Assembly (NCBI GenBank): GCA_000336895.1
Contig: AOLX01000027.1
Location: forward strand, 79,171 to 143,170
From: Haloarcula argentinensis DSM 12282
GTDB taxonomy: Archaea > Halobacteriota > Halobacteria > Halobacteriales > Haloarculaceae
Length of the DNA: 64,000 nt
Direction: 5' to 3'
Part shown: piece by piece, positions 51,658 through 60,070 of the stretch
Layout of the letters: each line of letters begins with the position of its first letter
How positions within the stretch are numbered: the stretch's first letter is position 1
Program-made: the position numbers and the translations under genes
Notes under the pieces: generated by a model
The model's input: the letters and a program-made list of their open reading frames with translations, nothing else
Databases searched by the model: none
What the model was told of the DNA's origin: nothing

Positions 51658-51950
51658 TGTAATCTGGTTGGAACCGCACGAACCGCTCTCGTTACGAGGC
51701 GTATTGGCACTGTACAGTGCCGAACACGGCCGCAATCCCGAGCTATGAAAGTCCATAGCGAGTCAGATTTGCGGTCGTGCTGTTCCCGTTTCCCTATCTG
51801 AGAGGGCGCGACTAAACCGTTCCGCTTCCCGGCCGCGTCTCGAAACGAGGACACCGTCTCAAATCCGGTTCATAGGCGAAAGACTTCGAAGTATTACAAT
51901 TGATAACTTGCCCACCTCGTTTAAATCGTTTGCCGGGGTATGTGCGTAGT
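51658..51950. other. 293-base divergent intergenic region
   Basis: No gene is supported. It holds the S15 promoter on the minus strand, a perfect 16-bp palindrome (51706-51721), a smaller repeat CTATG-AAAGTC-CATAG (51743-51758) and, near the right end, a TATA-like CGTTTAAATCG (about 51919-51928) for the plus-strand pilin-like gene starting at 51951. Confidence 0.45.
51706..51721. promoter_or_regulatory. perfect 16-bp palindrome upstream of S15
   Basis: GGCACTGTACAGTGCC, fully symmetric with no spacer, 49-64 nt before the S15 start. It is a possible regulator site for the ribosomal protein operon or, if transcribed, a short hairpin. Confidence 0.45.
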
Positions 51951-53717
51951 ATGGATAGCACTGGGTGGAGACTCGGAAGTCGTGGACAAAGTGCTCCGCT
52001 CGGGCTCGCGCTTGTTTTTGCGGTGATGATTATATCGACGACGGCGGTCGTTGCGCTGGGTGCTGACGCAATTACAAGCACGCAGACGCAACTCGACGCG
52101 GAACGGACCGAGAAGTCGCTGACGGAACTCAATTCCAAAACCGCGCTCGTGGCACTGGGACAGACAGACGTGCAACAGGTCTCCCTTCCCGCGAGCAGTT
52201 CGAGTACCTATCGTATTGACGAGGATGCGGGGTGGATGAACGTCTCCTATCGGAATACAACGTCCGAGAATCGGACAACTGTGTTCAACGAATCGATGGG
52301 TGAGGTGGCGTATCACGGCAGTGATGAAACGCGACTCGCGTATCAGGGCGGCGGCGTCTGGCGGTCCAACGGCGATGGAACGTCGGTGATGGTATCCCCA
52401 CCGGAGTTTCACTATCGGGACGCGACGCTAACGCTCCCTCTCGTGACAGTGAGTGGATCTGGAGCAATCAAAGACAGCGCGTCGATCTCCCACAACCGAA
52501 CGACGTCGCACTTTCCCAACAGTACGCGCAACGCGAACTTCACGAACCCACTTGAAAACGGGAAGGTCAACGTTACCGTCCAGAGCGATTACTACCGTGC
52601 GTGGGGCGGGTACTTCGAGGAGCGAACGGACGGTGACGTGACGTATCATCCCGATAGCAATCGTGTTTCGATCATTCTCAAGGTCCCTGCAGGGCCGCGT
52701 ACGGTCCGGAACGCCGTCGCCGCGACGAGCGACTCCGGTTCGATCAAACTGAGCGGGAACGACGCATTTACCAACAGCTATACTTCGGCGGATGGGGACG
52801 GGTACGACGCCTCCGAGGCTGGTGATGGCGGCAATCTCACGACGGCAGGTGATGTCATCGTAACCGGGAGTGCGGAACTGAACGGAAACATCACCTCAGG
52901 CGGGCGCGTCGAATTCAGTAGTAACTCGATGACGTTCAACGGCGACCGGGTAGAATGGGCGGACGCGTTCGACGACAAACACGGCGCGTGTACAGGGTCC
53001 TGTTCCGACGAACAGATCAGTTCGTTCGGCGAGACTACCAACATCAACTCTCATGTCGACACACAGGTCGACGATCTCTCGTCGTCGAACGATAACGCGG
53101 GAACGATAGCCGACGACGGCGTCATCGACGGTACGGAGGGGACGACGACGCTGTCTGCCGGCAGGTATCACATCAACAAAATCGACTTGAGCAACGACGT
53201 CGAGTTCGACACGACTGGTGGAAACGTAATCATTGGCGTCGAGAACTACGTGAGTCTCAATACCGGGAACGACATCACAGTGTCTGGCCCGAATCAGGTC
53301 AAGATATACATAAAAGGCGGATCGCCCGCGTCTGGCGGGAGCGCCGACGGCTATCACTTCTTCACACGGGCGAGTGAGATTAGGACAACCGGTGCGGTCA
53401 GTGAGCGGTCGACACAGGTGTGGATCTACGGGAAAGATAACCTTCAGGCTCGGATGGAGAAGAAAGGATCAGATAAGTCCAGAGTCACGGGTGTCATCTA
53501 CGCGCCGGGTGGAGAGTCCGGAACAAGCAGGTTCGAGATCTGGAAGAGCGACCTCTACGGTGGTGCGGTCACCAGCCAAGTCGAACTCCAAAAAGGTGGC
53601 CGGGTCCACTTCGACCAGGCACTCAGACAAGAGCGCACACTCCCCAGAGACACGAGCGTGGTCGCGATCACCTACCTCCACATCTCGACGAACGACGTCA
53701 ATATTACATCGAACTGA
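51951..53717 (+). CDS. long pilin-like surface protein, tandem copy 1
   Basis: 588 residues. Residues about 8-35 (RGQSAPLGLALVFAVMI) look like a class III (prepilin) signal: Arg-Gly then Gln and a hydrophobic helix. The middle contains YQGGGVWR, PPEFHYRDATLTLPL and SDYYRAWGGYFEER, blocks shared with the next gene and with the short protein at 55598. The C-terminal 350 residues are beta-strand repeats ending in LYGGAVTSQVELQKGGRVHF, a bactofilin-like or DUF7305-type end. Cys in CTGSC suggests one disulfide. ATG 51951 follows a TATA-like box by about 25 nt. Probably a surface or pilus-associated protein. Confidence 0.72.
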   Translation: MDSTGWRLGSRGQSAPLGLALVFAVMIISTTAVVALGADAITSTQTQLDAERTEKSLTELNSKTALVALGQTDVQQVSLPASSSSTYRIDEDAGWMNVSYRNTTSENRTTVFNESMGEVAYHGSDETRLAYQGGGVWRSNGDGTSVMVSPPEFHYRDATLTLPLVTVSGSGAIKDSASISHNRTTSHFPNSTRNANFTNPLENGKVNVTVQSDYYRAWGGYFEERTDGDVTYHPDSNRVSIILKVPAGPRTVRNAVAATSDSGSIKLSGNDAFTNSYTSADGDGYDASEAGDGGNLTTAGDVIVTGSAELNGNITSGGRVEFSSNSMTFNGDRVEWADAFDDKHGACTGSCSDEQISSFGETTNINSHVDTQVDDLSSSNDNAGTIADDGVIDGTEGTTTLSAGRYHINKIDLSNDVEFDTTGGNVIIGVENYVSLNTGNDITVSGPNQVKIYIKGGSPASGGSADGYHFFTRASEIRTTGAVSERSTQVWIYGKDNLQARMEKKGSDKSRVTGVIYAPGGESGTSRFEIWKSDLYGGAVTSQVELQKGGRVHFDQALRQERTLPRDTSVVAITYLHISTNDVNITSN

Positions 53718-53864
53718 CAGCGGACACACCCACTTCATCACTATCAGAAGTAATAGCACTTGACGTCGATCGGTTCCTGCTGTGGCCGGCATAAACAGCC
53801 ACTGGTGGCGACTGTTCAGAATTCGGCCAGCAATCTTATCAACCATGATAACTACTGTCGGATA

Positions 53865-55589
53865 ATGCACTTCCCCTGGGGCCAGGAACGCGCGCAATCA
53901 GCCCCGCTCGGGCTGTTACTAGTTCTCAGTCTCGTCATTGTTGGATCCGGCGTCGTTGTCAGCCTGGGAGCGACGGCGCTGGTCGATACTGAGGCTGGGC
54001 TCGATGTCTCGCGGGCGGAGACGGGGATGACTCAGCTGGACTCTCAGGCGGCGCTGGTGGCGCTCGGGAACGCTGACAGCCAGCGGGTATCACTCGTCGG
54101 GACAGACCAATCCACGTACCGAATCGACGACACTGCGGGTCGGATGACGGTCAATATCACCAACCACTCCGCTTCGCCCTCGACGACAAGGACGCTGATG
54201 GATGAGCGACTCGGCGCGGTTGTCTACGAGAACGGGAATCAGAAAGTCGCCTATCAGGGAGGCGGGGTATGGCGGCGCTCCGACAGTGGTAGTGTCATGG
54301 TTTCACCGCCGGAGTTCTACTACCGCGACGCGACGCTGACACTGCCGCTCATCACTGTCCGCGGTGATCGCTCGCTTGGCTCACGGGCGAGCATTACGAA
54401 GGACAGTACGACGCAGGTGTATCCCGACCAGGCAGCCGGGAACGTCAACCCGCTAGACACGGGGACGGTCAACATTACCGTCGAGAGCGAATACTACCGG
54501 TCTTGGGGGCGTTACTTCGAAGAGCGGACTGACGGCGACGCGTACTACGACCACGAAAACGACAGCGTGACCACGACGCTGGTCGTGCCGACGGGGCCGC
54601 GAGAGGTGACGAGTGCTGTCGCGGCCACCTCCGCCGGCGGACAGATTACGCTCTCCGGCAGTGGTACCGACCCCGCTCGAACGGATAGCTACAACTCGTC
54701 TGTCGGCGACTACTCGAGTACAGTGGGATCGTTCGGAACGATCACCACAGCCGGTGACGTCTACGTGAAAGGGAATAGCGAGGTGGACGGCACTGTTCGG
54801 TCCGGTAACCGGGTCGAGGTCAAAGGCAGCGGCGTCGTCACCCGTGACGTGGAATACTCGAGCACGAAGCACATCAAGGGCACTGTCAACGGCGATGTCA
54901 GCCAGATCTCGGGCGTCGAGGGAGCCGGCGCTATCGACGGCCTAGTGAATCGACGAGTCGCCAACGCAAGCGATGCCAATGACAACGGCGCGACCGGCAG
55001 CATTTCCGGCAACCAGCTTGTCACTGGCGACCAAACGCTGGACGCGGGCACATACTACCTTGAAGATCTGACGCTGGACGGCGAGACGCTGACGGTTAAT
55101 ACGGGTGGTGACGACGTGACCATCGCCGTCCGGGACTACGTCTACATCGAAAACAGCGGACGGATCAAAGTCAACGGTGACGGGAAAGTCCGCCTCTACG
55201 TCAAAGGCGAAGCCACGTCCCCCAGCGGTCACCACTTCCACATCTATCGTACCGGGGACATCGATGTCGATACCGCGCAGAACTCGACACAGTTCTGGGT
55301 GTACGGCAAGTCGGACTTCGACGCCGTCATCGAGGGGGACACTGCTACTCCGCAGTTCGAGGGCGTGATTTATGCACCTGCCGGTGGCGTCGGTGCCAGC
55401 AGTGTCCTACTCAAGAAGGCGGAACTGTACGGCGGCCTCGTCGCTGGGTCCGTCACGGTCGATAACGGCGGGCTGGTCCATTACGACCGGGCGCTCAGAA
55501 GCGAGCGAGCCGTCCCGAAGAACACGAACATCATCCGGCTGACGTACCTCCACGTCTCAGAGAACCGAATCAACGTAACCAGCGGGTAG
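53865..55589 (+). CDS. long pilin-like surface protein, tandem copy 2
   Basis: 574 residues, a paralogue of the preceding gene over nearly its full length: the N-terminus ERAQSAPLGLLLVLSLVIV replaces RGQSAPLGLALV; YQGGGVWRRSDSGSVMVSPP, SEYYRSWGRYFEERTDG and LYGGLVAGSVTVDNGGLVHY repeat the shared blocks. Sequence between blocks has diverged, so the duplication is old. The class III-like signal keeps the Ser-Ala-Pro-Leu-Gly context, but Gly at the cleavage site is Ala. ATG 53865 is preferred over the longer frame to 53760, whose extra 35 residues are polar and Cys/His-containing. Faces the minor pilin operon. Confidence 0.72.
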   Translation: MHFPWGQERAQSAPLGLLLVLSLVIVGSGVVVSLGATALVDTEAGLDVSRAETGMTQLDSQAALVALGNADSQRVSLVGTDQSTYRIDDTAGRMTVNITNHSASPSTTRTLMDERLGAVVYENGNQKVAYQGGGVWRRSDSGSVMVSPPEFYYRDATLTLPLITVRGDRSLGSRASITKDSTTQVYPDQAAGNVNPLDTGTVNITVESEYYRSWGRYFEERTDGDAYYDHENDSVTTTLVVPTGPREVTSAVAATSAGGQITLSGSGTDPARTDSYNSSVGDYSSTVGSFGTITTAGDVYVKGNSEVDGTVRSGNRVEVKGSGVVTRDVEYSSTKHIKGTVNGDVSQISGVEGAGAIDGLVNRRVANASDANDNGATGSISGNQLVTGDQTLDAGTYYLEDLTLDGETLTVNTGGDDVTIAVRDYVYIENSGRIKVNGDGKVRLYVKGEATSPSGHHFHIYRTGDIDVDTAQNSTQFWVYGKSDFDAVIEGDTATPQFEGVIYAPAGGVGASSVLLKKAELYGGLVAGSVTVDNGGLVHYDRALRSERAVPKNTNIIRLTYLHVSENRINVTSG

Positions 55590-55597
55590 TCGACCGA

Positions 55598-56341
55598 TTA
55601 CTGGTCGATTTCGACCGCGATGTCGTGGTAGACGACGTACGTCCGCTGGATGTCACCGGAGGACGACGTGAAGTTACACCAGCCGTTGGCCGCGCACGTG
55701 AACCCTTCGCGCTCGAAGTACGACTGCCAGAGCTTCTCGCGTCGTGGATCGGAGTCGACACTGACGTTGACATGTTCGATGTTGCCACCGGTATCAGCGA
55801 ACGAGACGTTGCTGTTCCGGTGGCTTGTCCGGACGAGCACCGTCGACCCACCCAGACTCTGCTGGCCACTGGCGGTCGTGCCGACCACGGTGATGAGTAC
55901 GCGGTCATCTGAGACGAGTATCGGCGGCGTTCGCTTTTGCACCCCACCGTCCCGGTTCGTCCGATACACTGCCCCGGCCTCGTATACGATCTCCCGCTCC
56001 TGATTGCCGGCGTAGATGATCGGGCGTATCTCCCAGGTCCCGACGTCTTTGGGAGCGATCCCGTCGTGGACCTGTACCGATATCGTCGTGTTTTCGCCTG
56101 TCCTGAGCGATGCCTCGCCGAGGCTGACCTCTGTGGCACGGCTCGGTGCACCCTGCTTGTGGAGGTCCGCGATGTTGTCCGAGAGCACATCGAATGCCCG
56201 CTCAGCGTTCTCCATCTGCTCCGCGTCCCGAGCGTTCTGTAACGCCCCCAGGCCGCTCACTGAGACGAGGATAATCGACGCGACGATGAGGCTGAACACC
56301 AGGGCAAAGCTCAGTACTTCACTTACGGCGCGATCAGCCAT
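55598..56341 (-). CDS. pilin-like protein, short relative of the tandem pair
   Basis: 247 residues. RAVSEVLSFALVFSLIVASII (residues 4-24) is the haloarchaeal type IV pilin N-terminus. The body shares GAVYRTNRDGGV, TPPILVSDDRVLIT and WQSYFEREGFTC with blocks of the two long plus-strand proteins, so it is a distant paralogue lacking their beta-repeat tail. Cys in FTCAANGWC may form a disulfide outside the cell. Last gene of the minus-strand pilin-like operon; it overlaps the next gene by 8 nt. Confidence 0.75.
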   Translation of the reverse strand: MADRAVSEVLSFALVFSLIVASIILVSVSGLGALQNARDAEQMENAERAFDVLSDNIADLHKQGAPSRATEVSLGEASLRTGENTTISVQVHDGIAPKDVGTWEIRPIIYAGNQEREIVYEAGAVYRTNRDGGVQKRTPPILVSDDRVLITVVGTTASGQQSLGGSTVLVRTSHRNSNVSFADTGGNIEHVNVSVDSDPRREKLWQSYFEREGFTCAANGWCNFTSSSGDIQRTYVVYHDIAVEIDQ

Positions 56342-56786
56342 TTTGGACCTCCAGTCGGTCGTTCGATTCGTCGTAGAACACGGTTACCACACCGCCGCCA
56401 GCGGTGGAGTCCCCCAGGTCTGTCCTCGTTTTGAGTGACACTGTCACGGACACCTCCGGCGATGTCGATTCGAGCGTTAGTTCATCGGCAGCGGGGTCAA
56501 TTGAGACCCGGTAGCCGGACCCACTCACCCGCGCCGGGAACGCGTGGTTCAGTCGCACAGTTGGGTCGTTGTCGGCAGCGACCACCAGCCGATCAACACG
56601 AGCGATGTCAGAGGCTACCTGCTGTCCGATGACTTCGAGTTCATCCCTGATGACCTGTTCCTGCCGATTCTCGACGAAGTTGCCGCCGGCAATGAGGAGG
56701 CCAGACACCAGAATCGAGGCGATGGCCAGACTCAGCGTGTAGCTCAGCGTCGTCGAGACGGCGCGGTTACGACGCATCTGGCTCAC
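56334..56786 (-). CDS. minor pilin-like protein
   Basis: 150 residues. NRAVSTTLSYTLSLAIASILV is a type IV pilin N-terminal helix, with a short polar head for cleavage by the prepilin peptidase. The globular part is one beta domain (VRLNHAFPARVSGSGYRVS; SPEVSVTVSLKTRTD). It overlaps the neighbours by 8 and 20 nt. Such proteins are numbered DUF7266-type in haloarchaea (from memory). Likely a minor pilin or pseudopilin. Confidence 0.75.
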   Translation of the reverse strand: MSQMRRNRAVSTTLSYTLSLAIASILVSGLLIAGGNFVENRQEQVIRDELEVIGQQVASDIARVDRLVVAADNDPTVRLNHAFPARVSGSGYRVSIDPAADELTLESTSPEVSVTVSLKTRTDLGDSTAGGGVVTVFYDESNDRLEVQNG

Positions 56787-57750
56787 CCGGGGCCACCCGT
56801 ATCTTTGCCTCGTACCGTAAATTAGAGGTGTCGTAGCGGTAGCGGACAGTCGCGTTATAGATCGCGATAGTGCTGAACGGCGATTTGGGCGCTGTATCGA
56901 GCGTGTTGGCTGGCGTGCTATCGCGGACGACCATCGAGTAGTTCCCCCTGATCTGGTCGCCCCGCTTGTAGGTGATGTTGTACTCGTCGCCGACGCCGTG
57001 GGCGAACCGCCCGTCGAAGCTTCCGTCTTGGAGTGCGAGACACGGCTCGCCCTGGACTGTTCCGCCGGTCACGTCGATATGGGCGTACGGCTCCTCTATG
57101 GAGACGGAGCACATCTGTGTCCCACCAGACGGTGGTTCGACTTCCACGCTCACGGTTCCGCTGGGTCCGACAGCGCCCCAGACTCGCATCGCCCATTTCT
57201 GGTTGCTACTGGTGCTGTTCGCTGTGACGACGAACTCGCTTCCCGAACTCGGGAGTTCTGTCGCGTTGATTACGAACCGTCTGGTCGCGTTCGTTCCGTC
57301 ACTTGGGCGCTTGATCCGCTCTCCGACCGTCCAATCGGTGCTTGGTGTCGCTTCGCTGGAGTTGAACACCGACGTATCGTTCTGGACGATCCGCGTGCCG
57401 TAGGTCGGCGAGCCAGCGAGTGTGACGTTGACTAGTGTCCCGCTCGTGACCCGCTGGCGTTCCGTCTGTGTACTGACAGTCCGGGTGCTCTCACGCACAC
57501 CGGCTTTGAGTGTTGTTTGGTTCGAGTGGTTGTACCTGTTAGCTGCGGTGATTCCCTGTCCGACGTTCGACTCTACCATCGCCCGCATCCCCAGCGCGTC
57601 GTTGCTCCCGGCAACCTCACCCCGGCTCGCGAGGTTCTGCGTGTAGATCGCGGAGTTGACGACCAGCGCAAGGCCGATGAACGTCACTGCCAGCGCTAGC
57701 GCGGCGATGAGGATTATCTGTCCGCCTTCGTCGTCGTTCAGATGCGCCAC
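56767..57750 (-). CDS. pilin-like protein (327 aa)
   Basis: 327 residues. The N-terminus GGQIILIAALALAVTFIGLA has the Gly-Gln cleavage context of class III signals followed by one hydrophobic helix. The external part is Thr/Ser/Asn-rich with many glycosylation sequons and one Cys pair (MCSVSIEEP and EPCLALQD). It is a minor pilin or pseudopilin by context, resembling the DUF7261-type proteins of haloarchaea (from memory). It overlaps both neighbours in the operon. Confidence 0.75.
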   Translation of the reverse strand: MAHLNDDEGGQIILIAALALAVTFIGLALVVNSAIYTQNLASRGEVAGSNDALGMRAMVESNVGQGITAANRYNHSNQTTLKAGVRESTRTVSTQTERQRVTSGTLVNVTLAGSPTYGTRIVQNDTSVFNSSEATPSTDWTVGERIKRPSDGTNATRRFVINATELPSSGSEFVVTANSTSSNQKWAMRVWGAVGPSGTVSVEVEPPSGGTQMCSVSIEEPYAHIDVTGGTVQGEPCLALQDGSFDGRFAHGVGDEYNITYKRGDQIRGNYSMVVRDSTPANTLDTAPKSPFSTIAIYNATVRYRYDTSNLRYEAKIRVAPGEPDAS

Positions 57751-58325
57751 GCGACCACCTCCACGCTGACCGTGTTGTAGACGTTCTTTCCGGTGTCCGA
57801 AACCGTATAATCGGTCGCTGGGTCACCGAGCCGCGTACTGTTGCGTGTCCCGTCTGCATCACGCAGGTGATCGTCGTCCATGAGTGTGATTGTGTGGCTC
57901 GCACGTACCGCGTTGTCGCTCGGTTCCCCGCTGTAGACGTAGCGGGTCGTGACGGTTTTTTCCTGCGTGTTCTGGAACCTGAGATAGACGTTGTACGCGA
58001 TTCCCCGTTGGTCAAACGCGCGTTCTAACAACTCTCCGAACCGATTTTCCGGCGGCCCGTTCGTGTAGTACTCCCGGCCACCGGCCGTGTTGTGGAACTG
58101 CGCTGTGCTGTTGTCCCAGTAGAGCACAGCCGGCTTTAGCGCGTCCTCTGCCGCTGCCGAGGCAAGCACTCCATGGCCGATTGCCTGCTGTTGGTTCTCG
58201 ATGTGCTGACTCGACGTACTCGCCGACAGCGGTGTCACCGCTGTCATCTGCAGCGCGAACACTAAGCTTGCCAGTAACAGCATTCCACTGACGATAGCTT
58301 CGAGCGTGTGTGCTTGCGCGCGCAT
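57738..58325 (-). CDS. pilin-like protein (195 aa)
   Basis: 195 residues. MRAQAHTLEAIVSGMLLLAS is a short class III-like head with one hydrophobic helix (about 8-28). The remaining part is polar, with YWDNSTAQFHNTAGG and RVSLE-free beta segments ending NTVSVEVVAWRI. It recalls the DUF7288-type family (from memory). It overlaps the 327-residue protein gene by 13 nt and follows the first gene of the operon by 1 nt. Confidence 0.75.
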   Translation of the reverse strand: MRAQAHTLEAIVSGMLLLASLVFALQMTAVTPLSASTSSQHIENQQQAIGHGVLASAAAEDALKPAVLYWDNSTAQFHNTAGGREYYTNGPPENRFGELLERAFDQRGIAYNVYLRFQNTQEKTVTTRYVYSGEPSDNAVRASHTITLMDDDHLRDADGTRNSTRLGDPATDYTVSDTGKNVYNTVSVEVVAWRI

Positions 58326-58326
58326 G

Positions 58327-58932
58327 CTACCACATCACCACGCGGACTGTGACATCCTGCCCGTTCAGCGAGACCACTCGCAACGCAGTGACCGACGCGT
58401 CGTTGTTTGCCGGCGGGTTCCCGCCGGTCGTGAGTATCGTCCCACAGCCGGTCCCGGCTTCGACGAGTTCCTCGCTTGCTCCATCCCAGCAGAGCGTTTC
58501 ATCGGCGGCTGCTGTTGTCGTCGCGTTTCCCCTGATTGTAACGTTCACGTTCTCCAGAGCCGGGTCGAGGCCGACCCGTTCCTCCACACTTCCGCCGGAG
58601 TCGTAGCCACATCCTGATGGTGGTGTGTTCCCAGCGAAGAACTCCTGCGTACAGTGCTCGTCCAAGACATACGGTTGCTGTGGCGAACCGAGCATCCCCA
58701 TTGTGAGCCCGTCAGCCACTCTATCGGTCGTAACTGTCTCCTCTTGGACCCCCGCAGAAAACGGCGACAACAGCCCCGGAATGAACAGGAAAATGAATAT
58801 CAGAACGCTCAGAAAGAGGCTCATACCGATTGCGAAGTCCAGCGTCGTCTGTCCGCGGCGGCGCTCTTCCATCCGAGGTAACTGGCCGACAAGCTGGTTG
58901 GTAGACTGCGTCTCGTTTCTCCTACGGTTCAT
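58327..58932 (-). CDS. pilin-like protein, first gene of the operon (201 aa)
   Basis: 201 residues. After a hydrophilic 27-residue leader, RRRGQTTLDFAIGMSLFLSV gives the clearest class III signal of the cluster: positive charge, Gly, cleavage before Gln, and a long hydrophobic helix. Four Cys in the mature part (HCTQEF, SGCGYD, LCWDG, GCGTI) may form disulfides. Similar to DUF7287-type proteins (from memory). The operon runs from here to 55598; no PilB ATPase or PilC platform gene is in the window. Confidence 0.77.
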   Translation of the reverse strand: MNRRRNETQSTNQLVGQLPRMEERRRGQTTLDFAIGMSLFLSVLIFIFLFIPGLLSPFSAGVQEETVTTDRVADGLTMGMLGSPQQPYVLDEHCTQEFFAGNTPPSGCGYDSGGSVEERVGLDPALENVNVTIRGNATTTAAADETLCWDGASEELVEAGTGCGTILTTGGNPPANNDASVTALRVVSLNGQDVTVRVVMW

Positions 58933-59098
58933 AAGCCTGAGTCACTGAACTGAGATTACTGTAGGGATGGTATCAGGCGTTATAACCATTGTGGCCGTAC
59001 TGTAACTCCGATTACCAGATCTGCGAACTCTCTGATAGGCGGATACATTACCGGGTTGAATCGAGACCGTGGGGCCGGTTCTCTATGTCCCCGTGCTT

Positions 59099-59122
59099 CG
59101 ATGGGTTTAAGCAATCCCATCG
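59099..59122. promoter_or_regulatory. inverted repeat around the tRNA-Ala promoter
   Basis: CGATGGG-TTTAAGCAAT-CCCATCG, 7-bp perfect arms enclosing the TATA-like TTTAAG, 22-45 nt before the tRNA. It may be a promoter feature or chance. Confidence 0.35.
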
Positions 59123-59143
59123 GGAAGCAATCAGTGCACGCAA

Positions 59144-59215
59144 GGGCTCGTAGATCAGGGGTAGATCACTCCCTTGGCATGGGAGAGGCCCCGGGTTCAA
59201 ATCCCGGCGAGTCCA
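59144..59215 (+). tRNA. tRNA-Ala (anticodon GGC)
   Basis: Acceptor GGGCTCG pairs with CGAGTCC (one G-T pair); anticodon stem CTCCC/GGGAG closes TTGGCAT with anticodon GGC (codon GCC, alanine); T-stem CCGGG/CCCGG with loop TTCAAAT; discriminator A at 59215. CCA is not encoded. The gene is intact. Its 3' end is the probable integration site of the element that begins directly after it. Confidence 0.95.
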
Positions 59216-59252
59216 TCCTAATTTTACCACCGTAAATAGGGAATTTATATCA

Positions 59253-59266
59253 CGGCGAGAGTGCCG
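59253..59266 (+). repeat. small hairpin in the Rep leader region
   Basis: CGGC-GAGAGT-GCCG, a 4-bp stem, about 10 nt after TTTATATC, which could be the promoter of the element. A nick site for Rep would be expected somewhere upstream of rep; this is one weak candidate. Confidence 0.25.
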
Positions 59267-59409
59267 TTTCTCCCTGTTTTCGGCACAATCGGGGTTCGAG
59301 GACCGTCCCCAGAGAAAGAGAGTTCATTGGAAACCCGGATGCAGCCCTCGCAGTCATGCGATTATTCTGAGGGAGTCTGTTTCTCTACCAGTTCTCGGAG
59401 GTGGTCGGC

Positions 59410-59553
59410 GTGTCCCTTAAACCCGATCTCGCCAAGCCTGCCGACTGGCCGTTCGCTCGTGATGAGTTCGTCCGTGCGTCTCGCCTCCTGGAGGCGACCG
59501 ACGGCGATGTTCGGCGAGCTATCGAGCGCATTGAGGACGGTGGTCAGCAGTGA
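59410..59553 (+). CDS. 47-residue protein, first gene of the element
   Basis: From GTG 59410: MSLKPDLAKPADWPFARDEF followed by a helical end ATDGDVRRAIERIEDGGQQ. Consistent G/C-rich third positions and the 4-nt GTGA overlap with the next gene support coding. No family is recognised; it may be a small DNA-binding or accessory protein. In phase with a chain of overlaps leading to rep. Confidence 0.55.
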   Translation: MSLKPDLAKPADWPFARDEFVRASRLLEATDGDVRRAIERIEDGGQQ

Positions 59554-59708
59554 CCAACGATCTTCCTGCCCGCCCGCGCTGTCGCTGGTGCGATAGTAGC
59601 GCGTCGGAACTCGTACCTGCCCCCTGCGCTCGCTGCTCGGTCGCTCTGGATCGCCTCAACGACCCCGGCGTTACCGCCGTCTCGAAAGAGGGGCAGGTGA
59701 TTCGATGA
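59550..59708 (+). CDS. 52-residue zinc-ribbon protein
   Basis: From GTG 59550: two CxxC pairs, CRWC and CARC, separated by 13 residues, the pattern of a zinc ribbon. It overlaps the previous gene by 4 nt (GTGA) and the following gene by 4 nt (ATGA). Small zinc ribbons of this type are frequent in haloarchaeal viruses and plasmids; likely regulatory or DNA-binding. Confidence 0.6.
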   Translation: MTNDLPARPRCRWCDSSASELVPAPCARCSVALDRLNDPGVTAVSKEGQVIR

Positions 59709-60070
59709 CGGACTGGTCGGCTTACGTCGCGTACTGGTGTCCCACCTGCCATAGCAACTGCATCAACCGGGAGGACCATCCAGCGACGCGAGCGAACCGG
59801 TGCAAGGATTGCTTCGATGTGCCCTCGACCGACACCACAAGCGAGGGCACGGGAGAGCTGGTCCGCCCGGAAACGCAGCGAAGCGAGCATCCCGGAACGG
59901 AGGACGAGCGCCAATCGCACTCCGCACCAGCTCGACCAGCTGGAAGCGCCCCTTCGTGGGTCGACCCGGAGGCCCGAGCTTTCCCCCCGAATCCGGAGGG
60001 TGAAGGGAATCGTCGGTGGGATTTGCAGGGCGACAGCGACGCCGTAGCCCAGACTGATGGTCGAAAATGA
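59705..60070 (+). CDS. zinc-finger protein (121 aa) upstream of rep
   Basis: The N-terminal 40 residues contain CPTC and CKDC, a zinc-ribbon pair, with WSAYVAYWCPTCHSN at the start. The remaining about 80 residues are Pro/Ser/Gly/Glu-rich and look disordered. It overlaps both neighbours by 4 nt, including the rep start, so it is translated together with Rep and may modulate it. No family name recognised. Confidence 0.65.
   Translation: MTDWSAYVAYWCPTCHSNCINREDHPATRANRCKDCFDVPSTDTTSEGTGELVRPETQRSEHPGTEDERQSHSAPARPAGSAPSWVDPEARAFPPNPEGEGNRRWDLQGDSDAVAQTDGRK

Noticed and set aside
59048..59230. Open frame opposite the tRNA-Ala reading TRRDLNPGPLPCQ
   Set aside because: This is the well-known false protein produced by antisense translation of a tRNA gene.
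59221..59236. TTTAC-CACC-GTAAA after tRNA-Ala as a third copy of the pirin operator
   Set aside because: The spacing and core differ (5-4-5 without the CC/GG pair), so it does not match TTTACC-N4-GGTAAA.
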